NCBI RefSeq assembly: GCF_003332825.1
Contig: NZ_QIRF01000003.1
Span: 372,001-436,000 of the forward strand
Length of the DNA stretch: 64,000 nucleotides
Reading direction: 5' to 3'
DNA from: Dyella sp. C9
Lineage (GTDB): Bacteria > Pseudomonadota > Gammaproteobacteria > Xanthomonadales > Rhodanobacteraceae
Made by a program: the position numbers and the translations under genes. Positions within the stretch are counted from its first letter, which is position 1; every line of letters starts with the position of its first letter. The notes beneath the pieces are model-generated. The model saw only the letters and a list, made by a program, of their open reading frames with translations, searched no databases and was not told where the DNA came from. Below are positions 9,158 to 17,222 of this stretch, one piece after another.

Positions 9158-10021
9158 TCAGGGGTTGTTGCCGCCGTTATTCGGCTGCGGGCGCTGCGGT
9201 GGACGCTGGTTGCCGCCCTGGCCCGAAGGCCGTCCCCCGTGAGGGGGACGGTTGTTGCCGGGAGCCGGGCGATTGCCGCCCGGGGCCGGTCCGCGGTTGG
9301 TGGCTTGTCCCTGCGGTGGGCGATTGCCCTGGTTGGGCGCGGGACGGCTGCCCTGATTGCCCGGCGGCCGGGCGCCGTGGCTGGGCGGCCGGTTACCCGG
9401 GTTCGGCGCCGGGCGATTGCCCGGGGAAGTGCCTGGCCGGTTGCCCGGGGAAGTGCCCGGCCGGTTGCCGGGGCTGGGCGGCGGACGATTGCCCTGATTC
9501 GGCGGGGGACGGTTGCCTTGGTTCGGCGGTGGGCGATTGCCCTGGCCGGGCGGTCGTGCACCCGGACCAGGCGGGCGACCGCCAGGGCCATGCATGGGCG
9601 GGCGCGGCGGCGGCCGCGGGGCGTATGGACGGCTGAACCAATAATCGCGATTGCGGTAGAACGGCCGGTTGACGTAGTACGCGCCCCAGTACGCCGCGAT
9701 CGAGAACGCGATGATGGGAATGCCGATGCGCGCACCGTAATCGGCCACGATCACGGGCTGGTTCTGGTAGGTGTACTGCACATAGGTACCGGCGACCCAG
9801 CCGCGTTGGCCCACGGTGATCACGTCGCACCAGCCCCAGCCTTCGGTACATCCTTGGATCGCCACTCCGGTGCCGGCAGGCAGCTGGGCAATCGTCGGGT
9901 AGCCGATGTCGGGGCCGGCATAAAGATCGACATAGGACGTCACCACGCCATTGACTGCCTGCGCAAAGCAGGTGGACGCCACGCCCAGGGTCAACAGCAA
10001 CGAACAGATGAAACGTTTCAT
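9158..10021 (-). CDS. Exported SH3-domain protein with a Pro/Gly/Asn-rich repeat tail
   Basis: Function unknown. A signal peptide (MKRFICSLLLTLGVASTCFA) precedes a bacterial SH3-like domain (residues about 24-85: YVDLYAGPDIGYPTIAQLP ... GWVAGTYVQY). Then comes a short hydrophobic segment (IGIPIIAFSIAAYWGAYYV). The last 160 residues are low complexity, built from units such as GNRPPPNQ, GNRPGTSP and GNRPAPNP. The start chosen is the ATG at 10021 with AGGAG seven bases upstream; longer in-frame starts would precede the signal peptide and lack support. Bacterial SH3 domains often bind cell wall peptides, and the tail could span periplasm or wall; both are inferences. Confidence 0.7.
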   Translation of the reverse strand: MKRFICSLLLTLGVASTCFAQAVNGVVTSYVDLYAGPDIGYPTIAQLPAGTGVAIQGCTEGWGWCDVITVGQRGWVAGTYVQYTYQNQPVIVADYGARIGIPIIAFSIAAYWGAYYVNRPFYRNRDYWFSRPYAPRPPPRPPMHGPGGRPPGPGARPPGQGNRPPPNQGNRPPPNQGNRPPPSPGNRPGTSPGNRPGTSPGNRPAPNPGNRPPSHGARPPGNQGSRPAPNQGNRPPQGQATNRGPAPGGNRPAPGNNRPPHGGRPSGQGGNQRPPQRPQPNNGGNNP

Positions 10022-10322
10022 CGGGCTGCTCCTGAAGTAACACCTTGATGAGACTGCGCGGAGTGCGAAGGCGTTGTCAAAGCGCATGGGCCCGGATCGC
10101 CATCGGCCGTTTGCGATGGGCGCCGTAGGAGCCCGTTCATGGCCGTAACGCGGGCCACGCGGAAAGCGTGGACAGGCCCCTGGCGGCAACGGTGTGGCCA
10201 ACTGGCGCTCATGGCGCGAACCCCCAGCGGGGGCGGCGTCGGTGCTGGTCATCGGCCCAAGCTGAAGAGCCGCGCGCCGGAGGCGCTGGAATGGTATTGC
10301 CGGTTGCCGCGCAACACGGCGT
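10022..10322. other. 301-base gap without a gene
   Basis: Lies upstream of the SH3 protein gene and downstream of the Rieske oxygenase gene, both on the minus strand, so it should hold the SH3 gene promoter. I see no convincing gene. Small GC-rich hairpins are present (for example CCACGC-GGAAA-GCGTGG near 10156-10172) and a degenerate GTAGGAGCCC resembling the edge of the dispersed palindrome found elsewhere in the window. Confidence 0.4.
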
Positions 10323-11411
10323 TCACATGGCCGCGAGCGCCTCGCGATAGGCCTGGCGCACCAGTTCGTGGAAGTGATGCACGGCGTTCTCGCGCAAGGG
10401 GTTCAGTCGCCCGGTGTCATACGAGCCGGACGCCAGGCCACGCTGCACGTCTTCGCAGATCGTGACGTCCTCGTCCTGCACCTCGTCGCTGAAGGCGATG
10501 TCCTTCGCGCGCCGCGCTTGCGCTTCGGCGCTGTCGTCGGGCGGGTAGTAGAAATCGAACTCCACGCGGCAGCGATCCACGCCCAGCGGCAGCACGCGGT
10601 TGGTCTGCAGGCGCCCGGGCAGGATGTTGAGCATGGTATTGGGGTGGATGAAGTAATACAGCGCCTCGCCGCTGCCATACAGGTCGCTGCCGCTTTCCAG
10701 CGGGCTGTACTGGAACGAGTACCACGCGGCGGTCTCGGTGATGTAGCTGCGGTAATCGAGCAGGCTGTTCAGGCCCGGATGGATATGGGGCACGTGGTAG
10801 CCCTCCAGGTAATTGTCCACGTACACCTTCCAGTTGCAGGCCACCTCGTAGCTCGCCCGATGATGGAAGACATGGCCTTCCAGCGAACGGTCCGTGCCGA
10901 GGCGTTGGTCGATGCCGGCCACCACGTCGCCGAACGGCGGCGCATCGTCGGTGGCGACGAACACCAGCCCCTGCCACAGCTGCACGCGCACCTCGGGCAG
11001 GCGGATGTCGGAAGGGTTGAAGTCGGGCGTACGTCCCATTTCGGGAGCGCCGCGCAGGACTCCGTCCAGGCCATAGGTCCAGCCGTGGTATCGGCATCGC
11101 AGGGCCCTGGCGCCGCGACCATCGCAACTGGCGATGGGGCCGGCGCGATGCCGGCAGACATTGTGGAATGCACGCACCACGCCGTCCTCGCCGCGCACCA
11201 CCAGCAGTGGCAGGCCGGCGATCTCGATCACTACATGGTCACCCGTTTCGGGTAGCTGCGTCTGGTGGCACACCAGCTGCCAGCTGCGGGCAAAGATCGC
11301 GCGTGCATCCAGCGATGCCATGCGCGGGTCGGTGTAGAAACGGGCGGGCAGCGTCAGCGCGTGGTCGAGCGGCTGCGGGGCAAGGACAGGAGCTTGAAGC
11401 AGGTCACGCAT
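10323..11411 (-). CDS. Rieske non-haem iron oxygenase, alpha subunit
   Basis: Aromatic-ring-hydroxylating or quaternary-amine type oxygenase. The Rieske cluster ligands are Cys86-x-His88 and Cys106-x2-His109. The mononuclear iron site has DNYLEGYHVPHIHPG with His206 and His211; EDVTICEDVQ towards the C-terminus probably carries the acidic ligand. Length is 362 residues. The Rieske and catalytic parts resemble the choline monooxygenase/glycine-betaine demethylase branch more than biphenyl dioxygenases, but the substrate cannot be assigned. No ferredoxin or reductase gene is adjacent, so the electron donor is encoded elsewhere. The next gene on this strand, the NERD helicase, begins beyond 11488 and is unrelated. 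Confidence 0.85.
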   Translation of the reverse strand: MRDLLQAPVLAPQPLDHALTLPARFYTDPRMASLDARAIFARSWQLVCHQTQLPETGDHVVIEIAGLPLLVVRGEDGVVRAFHNVCRHRAGPIASCDGRGARALRCRYHGWTYGLDGVLRGAPEMGRTPDFNPSDIRLPEVRVQLWQGLVFVATDDAPPFGDVVAGIDQRLGTDRSLEGHVFHHRASYEVACNWKVYVDNYLEGYHVPHIHPGLNSLLDYRSYITETAAWYSFQYSPLESGSDLYGSGEALYYFIHPNTMLNILPGRLQTNRVLPLGVDRCRVEFDFYYPPDDSAEAQARRAKDIAFSDEVQDEDVTICEDVQRGLASGSYDTGRLNPLRENAVHHFHELVRQAYREALAAM

Positions 11412-11487
11412 GGACGATGCACCGGGCTTGGGACTACCCGAGTATCGGCCGCCATCGCGCGAGGCGGGAGGGGGTAAGCGGCCAGTT

Positions 11488-13359
11488 TCAGGCGATGGCG
11501 GCGAGCTGCCCCTGCACCTCGTTGATCGAGTTGCGAATGCGCTGGCTGAAGATCGAATCCTCGTGGTGGATCAGCACCAGCCGTTCGGTCGCACGCGTCA
11601 TGGCCACGTACAGCAGCCGTGCCTCCTCGGCTTCGTTCTTGCCCGGCTTGGGCAGCGAGCCCAGCCCGGGAATGATCACCAGCGGGAACTCCAGGCCCTT
11701 GCTGGAATGCATGGTGATCAGCTTCACCGTGTCGTCGACCACGAACAGCGCACTCTTGCCGTTGCCCTCGGCCAGCCGGCTGGGAATGCCCACGCGCTGC
11801 AGGGCCTCGTGCAATTTCTCGCCCTCCCAGGTGTTGCGGAAGATCACCGCCATGTCCGACCAGGGGCGGCCGCCAGCCTGCTCATCGCGCAGTCGCGAGA
11901 TGATGGCGGGCAACTGGTCTTCCATGCGTTCGACGCGGATCAGTTCCGGCAGTGCACCGCGCCTGCCCGCACTTTCCGGTGCCACCAGCGGAACGCTGTC
12001 GTCGTCGCCGGGGCGCTCCAGCAGCAGCTCGTTGGCAAAACCTCGCGCTACCGCGAGGATCTCCAGCGTGTTGCGGTAGTTGAGCTTGAGGATGGTGGTG
12101 CGGCCCTGCGCCTGCACGCCCAGGCTCTTCCAGCTGAGCTTCTTGCGGTTGGCCTCGCCGTAGATGTTCTGCGCATCGTCGTACAACACCAGCAGCGAAT
12201 TGGTGTTGGGGTCGATCATCTGCACGATCAGCCGGTACCATTCCGGTTCGAAGTCATGGCCTTCGTCGATCAGCACCGCGCCGTACTGGAAGCGCGGTAT
12301 CTGCCCGCTGTCCACTCCGGCGATGACCGCCGGCGGCAGCTCCTCGGCGAAGCGCGGGCCGTCGGCAGGCAGGGGGACGTGATAGGCCGCAAGCATGCTT
12401 CGGCACCACTTGTGGAAGTTGTAGACCTGCACCTTGTCGCTGAGGCCGCGCTCGCCCATGAGCTGTTCCAGCCGTGCCGCGAGCGTCTTGTTGTAGCACA
12501 GCACCAGGATCGGCTTGGACAGCGCGCGCGCCAGTTCCATCGCGCGGAAACCCAGGATCATGGTCTTGCCCGAGCCCGCCACGCCGTGAATGATGCGGTG
12601 CTCGTCGCCCAGCGACCGCGCCAGCAGTTCCTGCTGTGCGTCCATCACCTTGATCAGGTCGGGTATGCCCACCTTGGTGCTGTTGCCCGAACTGCCGGCG
12701 GCGAACAGGCCGAACTGGCCGTCACCCGGCTCGACGCGGATCTCGGGGAACAGGTGCCAGCGCACGCGATCGATCTGCGGCAGGGTCAACGCCGTTGGAA
12801 ACACCTGCGGGAACATCGCCCACAGGCGTTCCTGGAACACTTCCGCATCCACCGACTCGTACATCTCGTCCTGGCAGATCACCAGGTGCGCGGGAATCAC
12901 CGCGTCCAGGTTTCCCGCCTCGAACTGCTTGCGGCTGATGTTGGCCAGCACCACGCCGTAACCCCACGGCATCAGCAGCTTGCCTTCGTAAGCATGGCCG
13001 GGTGGATGGCGCAGCGCCGGATCCTGTGCCAAAACCTTGTAGATCTCGCTGGCGCAGTCGCGTGCCTGCATCAGCGGGTTGTGTTCCTTCACGCTGCTGC
13101 TGCCGGTGAGCAGGGTGAACAGGGTGCGGTCGGCCTGCTGGATGGTGCCGTGCTTCCAATCCTTCACCTCCAGCACCAGGATGCCGCGGCGCGGGTGGAA
13201 CACGATGAAGTCGGGGCGACGCTGGCGTGGCCCGATGGCCACGTCGTACCACAGCAGGTAGTCGTCCTCGAGTTTCTGCTCCAGTCGTTCGGACAGGCGT
13301 TTCTCGCCGCTGGTCATGCGCGGCAGGCAACTGTTGCGGGATGGAATGAGCGTCGCCAC
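11488..13359 (-). CDS. NERD-nuclease / superfamily I DNA helicase fusion
   Basis: Two-domain nucleic-acid enzyme. Residues 17-130 form a NERD domain, a restriction-like nuclease fold, with Asp50 and the E-x-K pair Glu64/Lys66 in LVLEVKDWK as candidate catalytic residues. From about 235 a UvrD/Rep-type helicase follows: Q-motif-like AQQELLAR, Walker A GVAGSGKT (259-266), Walker B IDEGHD (364-369), LNYRNT, and the C-terminal HSSKGLEFPLVIIPG. Length is 623 residues. Such fusions are widespread and are thought to act in DNA repair or in defence; their role is not established. No defence partner gene flanks it (Rieske oxygenase and MpaB-type oxygenase), so it looks like a stand-alone gene. Confidence 0.85.
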   Translation of the reverse strand: MATLIPSRNSCLPRMTSGEKRLSERLEQKLEDDYLLWYDVAIGPRQRRPDFIVFHPRRGILVLEVKDWKHGTIQQADRTLFTLLTGSSSVKEHNPLMQARDCASEIYKVLAQDPALRHPPGHAYEGKLLMPWGYGVVLANISRKQFEAGNLDAVIPAHLVICQDEMYESVDAEVFQERLWAMFPQVFPTALTLPQIDRVRWHLFPEIRVEPGDGQFGLFAAGSSGNSTKVGIPDLIKVMDAQQELLARSLGDEHRIIHGVAGSGKTMILGFRAMELARALSKPILVLCYNKTLAARLEQLMGERGLSDKVQVYNFHKWCRSMLAAYHVPLPADGPRFAEELPPAVIAGVDSGQIPRFQYGAVLIDEGHDFEPEWYRLIVQMIDPNTNSLLVLYDDAQNIYGEANRKKLSWKSLGVQAQGRTTILKLNYRNTLEILAVARGFANELLLERPGDDDSVPLVAPESAGRRGALPELIRVERMEDQLPAIISRLRDEQAGGRPWSDMAVIFRNTWEGEKLHEALQRVGIPSRLAEGNGKSALFVVDDTVKLITMHSSKGLEFPLVIIPGLGSLPKPGKNEAEEARLLYVAMTRATERLVLIHHEDSIFSQRIRNSINEVQGQLAAIA

Positions 13360-13452
13360 CTTGGCCCCCAGGCGTTCCGATCCGGCGACGTTAGCGGATC
13401 GGCGCGGGCTGTCAATGCAGGCCGATCGCAGGGCAGGGCCGCCGGCGTGCGC

Positions 13453-14376
13453 TCAATCCCAGCGCTGCAGTATTTCCACGCTCACGCCCATGCGCGCGCA
13501 GGCACGGCTGGCGATGCCGTCGTGCAGTGCATGCCGGAAAATCGGCGCCACGGACCACAGCGCCCGCGCGGCCACGCGCGACTGCGCGCGCTGCAGCGGC
13601 GAGCGCCCGAGCAGCGCATCCGCCCATGGAGGCAGCAGGGCGGCGCCGGCCTGCAGGAACACGTCGCGCGAGAGACCGGCGACGGGCACTGGCAGGCGTA
13701 CCCGCGAAAGCACGTCAAGCACCACGCGCGAGCGTTCGCTGAAGGCCAGTTCCGCCTGCAAGCGGCGGAAATAGGCCTGCACCTGCGCCTCGGACGCGGG
13801 CACGTCGCGGGCGCCGAGTGCCTCGGCGATGCGGCGAACCTCGTCGTAATAGCGATCCGCGGCGCCGGCCGGCATGGCGATGTGGCTGTAACGTCGATAA
13901 CCCTGCAGGAAGCTGTAGGCCTCCGTGACGTGTACCCAGGTCAGCAGGTGCGGGTCGTCGGCCGCATATGGACGTCCATCTTCCGCGGTGCCGCGTACCT
14001 GCGCATGGATGCTCTTCACGCGTTCGATCAGCGCCAGGGCTCCACCAGTGGGTGCATAGGTGGTGCCGCTGACGAACGAGGTGGTGCGGCGCAGCCGCCC
14101 GATCAGGTCGTCGCGGAAGTTGGAATGGTCCCATACACCGGCCAGCGCCAGCGGATGCAGCGTCTGCAACATCAGTGCGGCCAGCCCGCCGGCGAGCATG
14201 CCCGGGAAATCGGCGTGCACGCGCCAGGTGGCGCTGTGCGGGCCGAACAGGCCCGGTTCACCGAGCGGGAGATCGTAGTCCACGTGGCCGCCGCCACCGC
14301 GCGGAAAGGCGCTGAGTACCCACCGACGAATGGGTTCGCGGGCGGGCAGGGCGAGCAGGTTCCAGGGAGAAGGCAT
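13453..14376 (-). CDS. MpaB/rubber-oxygenase-like (DUF2236) protein
   Basis: Member of the DUF2236 family, which includes fungal MpaB' and the haem protein latex-clearing rubber oxygenase. The family blocks are GPHSATWRVHADFPGMLAGG near residue 45, LLTWVHVTEAYSFLQGYRR near 125 and the Arg/His-rich helices between them. The start used is the ATG at 14376 (MPSPWNLLALPAREPIRRW); an in-frame ATG at 14421 adds 15 residues that do not look conserved. Neither start has a clear ribosome site. Length is 307 residues. It is transcribed away from the aromatic leader and DAHP synthase, so the short gap before 14449 must serve both directions. The reaction is unknown. Confidence 0.75.
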   Translation of the reverse strand: MPSPWNLLALPAREPIRRWVLSAFPRGGGGHVDYDLPLGEPGLFGPHSATWRVHADFPGMLAGGLAALMLQTLHPLALAGVWDHSNFRDDLIGRLRRTTSFVSGTTYAPTGGALALIERVKSIHAQVRGTAEDGRPYAADDPHLLTWVHVTEAYSFLQGYRRYSHIAMPAGAADRYYDEVRRIAEALGARDVPASEAQVQAYFRRLQAELAFSERSRVVLDVLSRVRLPVPVAGLSRDVFLQAGAALLPPWADALLGRSPLQRAQSRVAARALWSVAPIFRHALHDGIASRACARMGVSVEILQRWD

Positions 14377-14448
14377 GCACGCAGTGTAGCGCTTGGTTTC
14401 AAATGCATCCTTTGCATGCACGAAATTCCTGTGTTATTCCTACACGCC

Positions 14449-14520
14449 ATGACCAACCACACCGCCCGCCAGTATTTTTGGTTTTACGGCTATCCGATGC
14501 CGCTGGCGGAGGGTTGGTAG
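14449..14520 (+). CDS. Aromatic leader peptide of the DAHP synthase attenuator
   Basis: A 23-codon frame (ATG ... TAG) whose product contains the run Tyr-Phe-Trp-Phe-Tyr-Gly-Tyr at codons 9-15 and Trp as its last residue: seven aromatic residues out of 23, covering all three end products of the aromatic pathway. It stands 102 bases before the DAHP synthase start and is followed by a perfect intrinsic terminator. This is the layout of a ribosome-mediated attenuator: scarcity of charged aromatic tRNAs would stall the ribosome on codons 9-15. No Shine-Dalgarno is visible. A weak -35/-10 pair (TTGCAT at 14412, TATTCC at 14435) would start the RNA near the ATG, so the peptide may be read from a leaderless message. 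Confidence 0.85.
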   Translation: MTNHTARQYFWFYGYPMPLAEGW

Positions 14521-14577
14521 CGACTGTCTCAACGACAAGTCACCATTCCCAAAAAGGCCGCCAGCCACCACTGGCGG
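14466..14577 (+). promoter_or_regulatory. Four-segment transcription attenuator (1:2, 2:3, 3:4 pairing)
   Basis: The same complementary 7-mers occur twice: CCGCCAG at 14466-14472 (segment 1), CTGGCGG at 14503-14509 (2), CCGCCAG at 14558-14564 (3), CTGGCGG at 14571-14577 (4). Segment 1 ends at the codon just before the first Tyr; segment 2 covers leader codons Leu-Ala. A ribosome stalled at codons 9-15 would mask segment 1 and leave 2 free to pair with 3 (antiterminator). A ribosome at the stop codon would mask 2 and let 3:4 form (terminator). Without translation 1:2 and 3:4 both form. This matches the classical model in every arm. Confidence 0.8.
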
Positions 14578-14584
14578 CCTTTTT
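14551..14584 (+). terminator. Intrinsic terminator of the attenuator
   Basis: Stem GGCCGCCAG (14556-14564) and CTGGCGGCC (14571-14579) with a six-base loop, flanked by AAAAA and TTTTT (14580-14584). It sits between the leader stop codon and the DAHP synthase ribosome site, so it ends transcription before the gene unless the antiterminator forms. Confidence 0.9.
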
Positions 14585-14622
14585 CATGGTCGCGAGTGGA
14601 TCCCCCCCCAGGAGCCCCGCCC

Positions 14623-15708
14623 GTGAACCCTTCCACCGATGACTTGCGCATTCGCGCCATCACCACCCTCAGCTCGCCTGCCGAGGTCATGCACGACTGC
14701 AAGCTGAGCGCGCGCGCCGCCAACACGGTCACCGCATCACGCCAGGCGCTGCATCGCATCCTTGCCGGCAAGGATGATCGCCTCGCCGTGGTGATCGGCC
14801 CATGCTCGATCCACGACACCGACGCCGCGCTGGAATACGCGCAGCGCCTGGCGGAACAACGCCTGCGCCACGCGGGCGAGCTGGAGATCGTCATGCGGGT
14901 GTACTTCGAGAAGCCGCGTACCACGGTGGGGTGGAAGGGGCTTATCAACGACCCGGATCTGGATGGCAGCTTCCAGATCGACAAGGGCCTGCGGCTGGCG
15001 CGCGGCCTGCTGCGCGACATCAACGAGCTGGGCGTGCCGGCAGGCTGCGAGTTCCTGGACATGATTACGCCGCAGTACATCGCCGACCTGGTGGCGTGGG
15101 GCGCGATTGGTGCGCGCACCACCGAGAGCCAGGTGCATCGCGAGCTGGCTTCGGGATTGTCGTGTCCGGTGGGATTCAAGAACGGCACCGACGGCAACGT
15201 GAAGATCGCCGTCGACGCGGTGCAGGCGGCCTCGCAGCCGCATCACTTCATGGCGGTGACCAAGGACGGCCAGACGGCGATTGCCGCTACCACCGGCAAC
15301 GAGGACTGCCATGTGATCCTGCGCGGCGGCAAGACGCCGAACTACGACGCTGCGAGCGTGGACGCTGCCTGTGCGGCGATCGCGCGGGCTGGCGTCGACG
15401 GACGCGTGATGATCGATGCCAGCCACGCCAACAGCGCCAAGCAGCCTGAAAACCAGCCGCGCGTGGTGGAGGACATCGCGCGCCAGCTGGAGGGCGGCGA
15501 GCGGCGCGTGGTCGGCGTCATGGTGGAAAGCCACCTCGTGGGCGGCCGCCAGGAACTGGTGCCGGATCAGCCGCTGCTTTACGGCCAGAGCATCACCGAC
15601 GGATGCATCGACTGGACGACGTCGGTCGAGGTGCTCGACCGGCTGGCCGAGGCCGTGCGTGCGCGGCGCAAGGCAGCACGCCCGCTGCGCATGGCGGCGG
15701 GCTGCTGA
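14623..15708 (+). CDS. aroG: 3-deoxy-7-phosphoheptulonate (DAHP) synthase, class I
   Basis: Condenses phosphoenolpyruvate and erythrose 4-phosphate to DAHP, the first step of aromatic amino acid synthesis. The start chosen is a GTG at 14623 with AGGAG eight bases upstream (AGGAG at 14610-14614); an earlier in-frame GTG at 14596 lies against the terminator and lacks a site. With this start the metal-ligand Cys falls at position 61 in GPCSIHD, as in E. coli AroG. KPRTTVGWKGLINDPDLDGS and the RGGKTPNYD and IDASHANS blocks are also present. Length is 361 residues. Which aromatic acid inhibits it cannot be read from the sequence. The attenuator upstream suggests control of transcription by charged Tyr/Phe/Trp tRNA. 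Confidence 0.95.
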   Translation: MNPSTDDLRIRAITTLSSPAEVMHDCKLSARAANTVTASRQALHRILAGKDDRLAVVIGPCSIHDTDAALEYAQRLAEQRLRHAGELEIVMRVYFEKPRTTVGWKGLINDPDLDGSFQIDKGLRLARGLLRDINELGVPAGCEFLDMITPQYIADLVAWGAIGARTTESQVHRELASGLSCPVGFKNGTDGNVKIAVDAVQAASQPHHFMAVTKDGQTAIAATTGNEDCHVILRGGKTPNYDAASVDAACAAIARAGVDGRVMIDASHANSAKQPENQPRVVEDIARQLEGGERRVVGVMVESHLVGGRQELVPDQPLLYGQSITDGCIDWTTSVEVLDRLAEAVRARRKAARPLRMAAGC

Positions 15709-15709
15709 A

Positions 15710-16558
15710 TCAGGCGTGGCTTTCGCGGCTCGTCGCGCTGGGATCCACCGCCAGCGTGAGACGCGCCGTCTGCACGCCGTTTTCCATTGACAGCGTGGCC
15801 ACGGAGGTGTTGCCGCGCTGGCTGGTGTAGACCTGGTCTTCGGCGAGCGTGGTACGCGTCAGGCCGTGGCGCTGGTAAGCCGCCTGCGTCATCGCCGCGA
15901 TGCTGGCTTCCTCGGGGAAGAACAGTTGGCCGGTATGCACGGTATGTCCGCCGCGGTAGTGGCCGTCCTGCATCTGGCCACCCACGTGCAGCTTGAGATG
16001 GATGTGATTCACCCGGCCCGCGTAGTAGCCGGGAAAGATGGTGCGGAAACCCGCCAGCCCGCGTTCGTCGGCCATTTGCACGCCACGCAGAAAAGTGAGT
16101 TCGTCCGTGGCCACGGTCCTCAGTGGCATGCCATCGCCGTTGGGTGGCGGCCCGGGCGGCGTTCCGCCCGGTGGTGGTCCCGGCGGCCTGCCACTGGGCG
16201 GTGGACCACCGGGTGGCGGACCCATGCCCGGGCCGCCGGCAGACATGGCCGTGAAGCCGGAATACTGTCCCTGCGCGTCGCAATGCCATACCTCCAGCGC
16301 CGTGCCGCTCAACGGGCGACAGGTGCGGCTGTCGAGCACTTCGAAGCGCAAGATCAGGGGTTGGCCAGGCCGGCCCTCGGTGATGTCTTCGCGCAGCAGC
16401 GCGCGATCGAGGTAATAGGGGCCTTCAGTCTGCTCGGGGTTGAGCGAGCACGCAGGCCGCCCATCCGGCAGGGCGCGGGCGACGCGGGCGAGGGGAAGGG
16501 CGGCGACGCCGCTCAGGCATAGCTGCAGGAAATGGCGCCTGTTCCAGGTGATCTTCAC
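15710..16558 (-). CDS. Exported intradiol ring-cleavage dioxygenase
   Basis: Non-haem Fe(III) dioxygenase of the protocatechuate/catechol intradiol fold. The start taken is a GTG at 16558, preceded by GGGA; ATGs at 16594 and 16615 would only lengthen the region before the twin-arginine signal NRRHFLQ (residues 6-12) and its hydrophobic stretch, which predict Tat export. Iron ligands appear as Tyr99 (QGQYSGF), a Tyr in FPGYYAGR (178/179) and His185/His187 in NHIHLKL. Residues 108-143 are a Pro/Gly insertion (GGPGMGPPPGGPPPSG and onward) in the middle of the catalytic domain. The substrate is unknown; exported members may act on extracellular aromatics. It is convergent with aroG, stop codons one base apart. 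Confidence 0.82.
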   Translation of the reverse strand: MKITWNRRHFLQLCLSGVAALPLARVARALPDGRPACSLNPEQTEGPYYLDRALLREDITEGRPGQPLILRFEVLDSRTCRPLSGTALEVWHCDAQGQYSGFTAMSAGGPGMGPPPGGPPPSGRPPGPPPGGTPPGPPPNGDGMPLRTVATDELTFLRGVQMADERGLAGFRTIFPGYYAGRVNHIHLKLHVGGQMQDGHYRGGHTVHTGQLFFPEEASIAAMTQAAYQRHGLTRTTLAEDQVYTSQRGNTSVATLSMENGVQTARLTLAVDPSATSRESHA

Positions 16559-16643
16559 TACATGTCCCGTTGATGGAGAGCGCCATGCGTGCATGACCTT
16601 CCATCGAACGTTCATGCGGAGCGCTGGATGACAAGCGGCGCGC

Positions 16644-17069
16644 TTATTCCTCCAGGCGTGCGTCTAGCGTGATGTGCGCTTTCAACACCTTGGAGACGGG
16701 ACATCCTTCCTTGGTCGCCTGGGCGATCTTGTCGAACGTGCCCGGGTCGATGCGCGGCACGCGCGCACGCGTGGTGAGATCCACGGTGGTGATGGCAAAA
16801 CCATCGCCATCCTTTTCCAGCGTGACCTCCGCCTTGGTCTCGACGCGATAGGCGGTGAAGCCTGCCTGCTCGAGTCCGGCGGCGAGCGCCATGGTGTAGC
16901 AGCCCGCGTGGGCCGCGCCAAGCAATTCTTCGGGGTTGGTGCCGGGGCTGTCCTCGAAGCGCGAGCGAAAGCCGTACGCCGCGTCGTGCAGCACACCGGT
17001 GCCGGTGGACACCGTGCCCGAGCCTTCCCTGAGCCCGCCTGACCAGGCGGCGGATGCCGATCTCTTCAT
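16644..17069 (-). CDS. osmC: OsmC-family peroxiredoxin
   Basis: Thiol peroxidase that reduces organic hydroperoxides. The two family cysteines are Cys57 (HAGCYTMAL) and Cys123 (EGCPVSK), with the GTNPEELL block ahead of the first. Length is 141 residues, as in OsmC. The ATG at 17069 has AGAGG seven bases upstream, which decides between it and longer in-frame starts. The distance between cysteines and the TVSTGTGVLHDA N-terminus fit OsmC rather than Ohr. It is divergent from the small GNAT gene with a 153-base gap. Confidence 0.9.
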   Translation of the reverse strand: MKRSASAAWSGGLREGSGTVSTGTGVLHDAAYGFRSRFEDSPGTNPEELLGAAHAGCYTMALAAGLEQAGFTAYRVETKAEVTLEKDGDGFAITTVDLTTRARVPRIDPGTFDKIAQATKEGCPVSKVLKAHITLDARLEE

Positions 17070-17222
17070 GGATACGCCTCTTGCCACGCGCTGCGAGCCG
17101 CTGGTGCAGTTTGCCCAAGCACCCATGCATGAAACGCGAAAAAGCGAGGCTCGTGCCTTCACGCTGGGTTCGCTGCACCATGCTTTATCCTTCGCCGCCT
17201 TCCATGCTTGCGGTACCGTTTC

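Noticed and set aside
9158..9560. CRISPR-like periodicity in the tail of the SH3 protein gene, and in the histone-like gene
   Set aside because: Units are 15-24 bases, in frame and degenerate at third positions, with no unique spacers. They are coding repeats.
11410..14520. A 1036-codon open frame on the plus strand
   Set aside because: It runs antisense through the NERD helicase and MpaB genes, which have clear motifs. Such long shadows come from the high GC bias; only its last 23 codons (the leader peptide) are meaningful.
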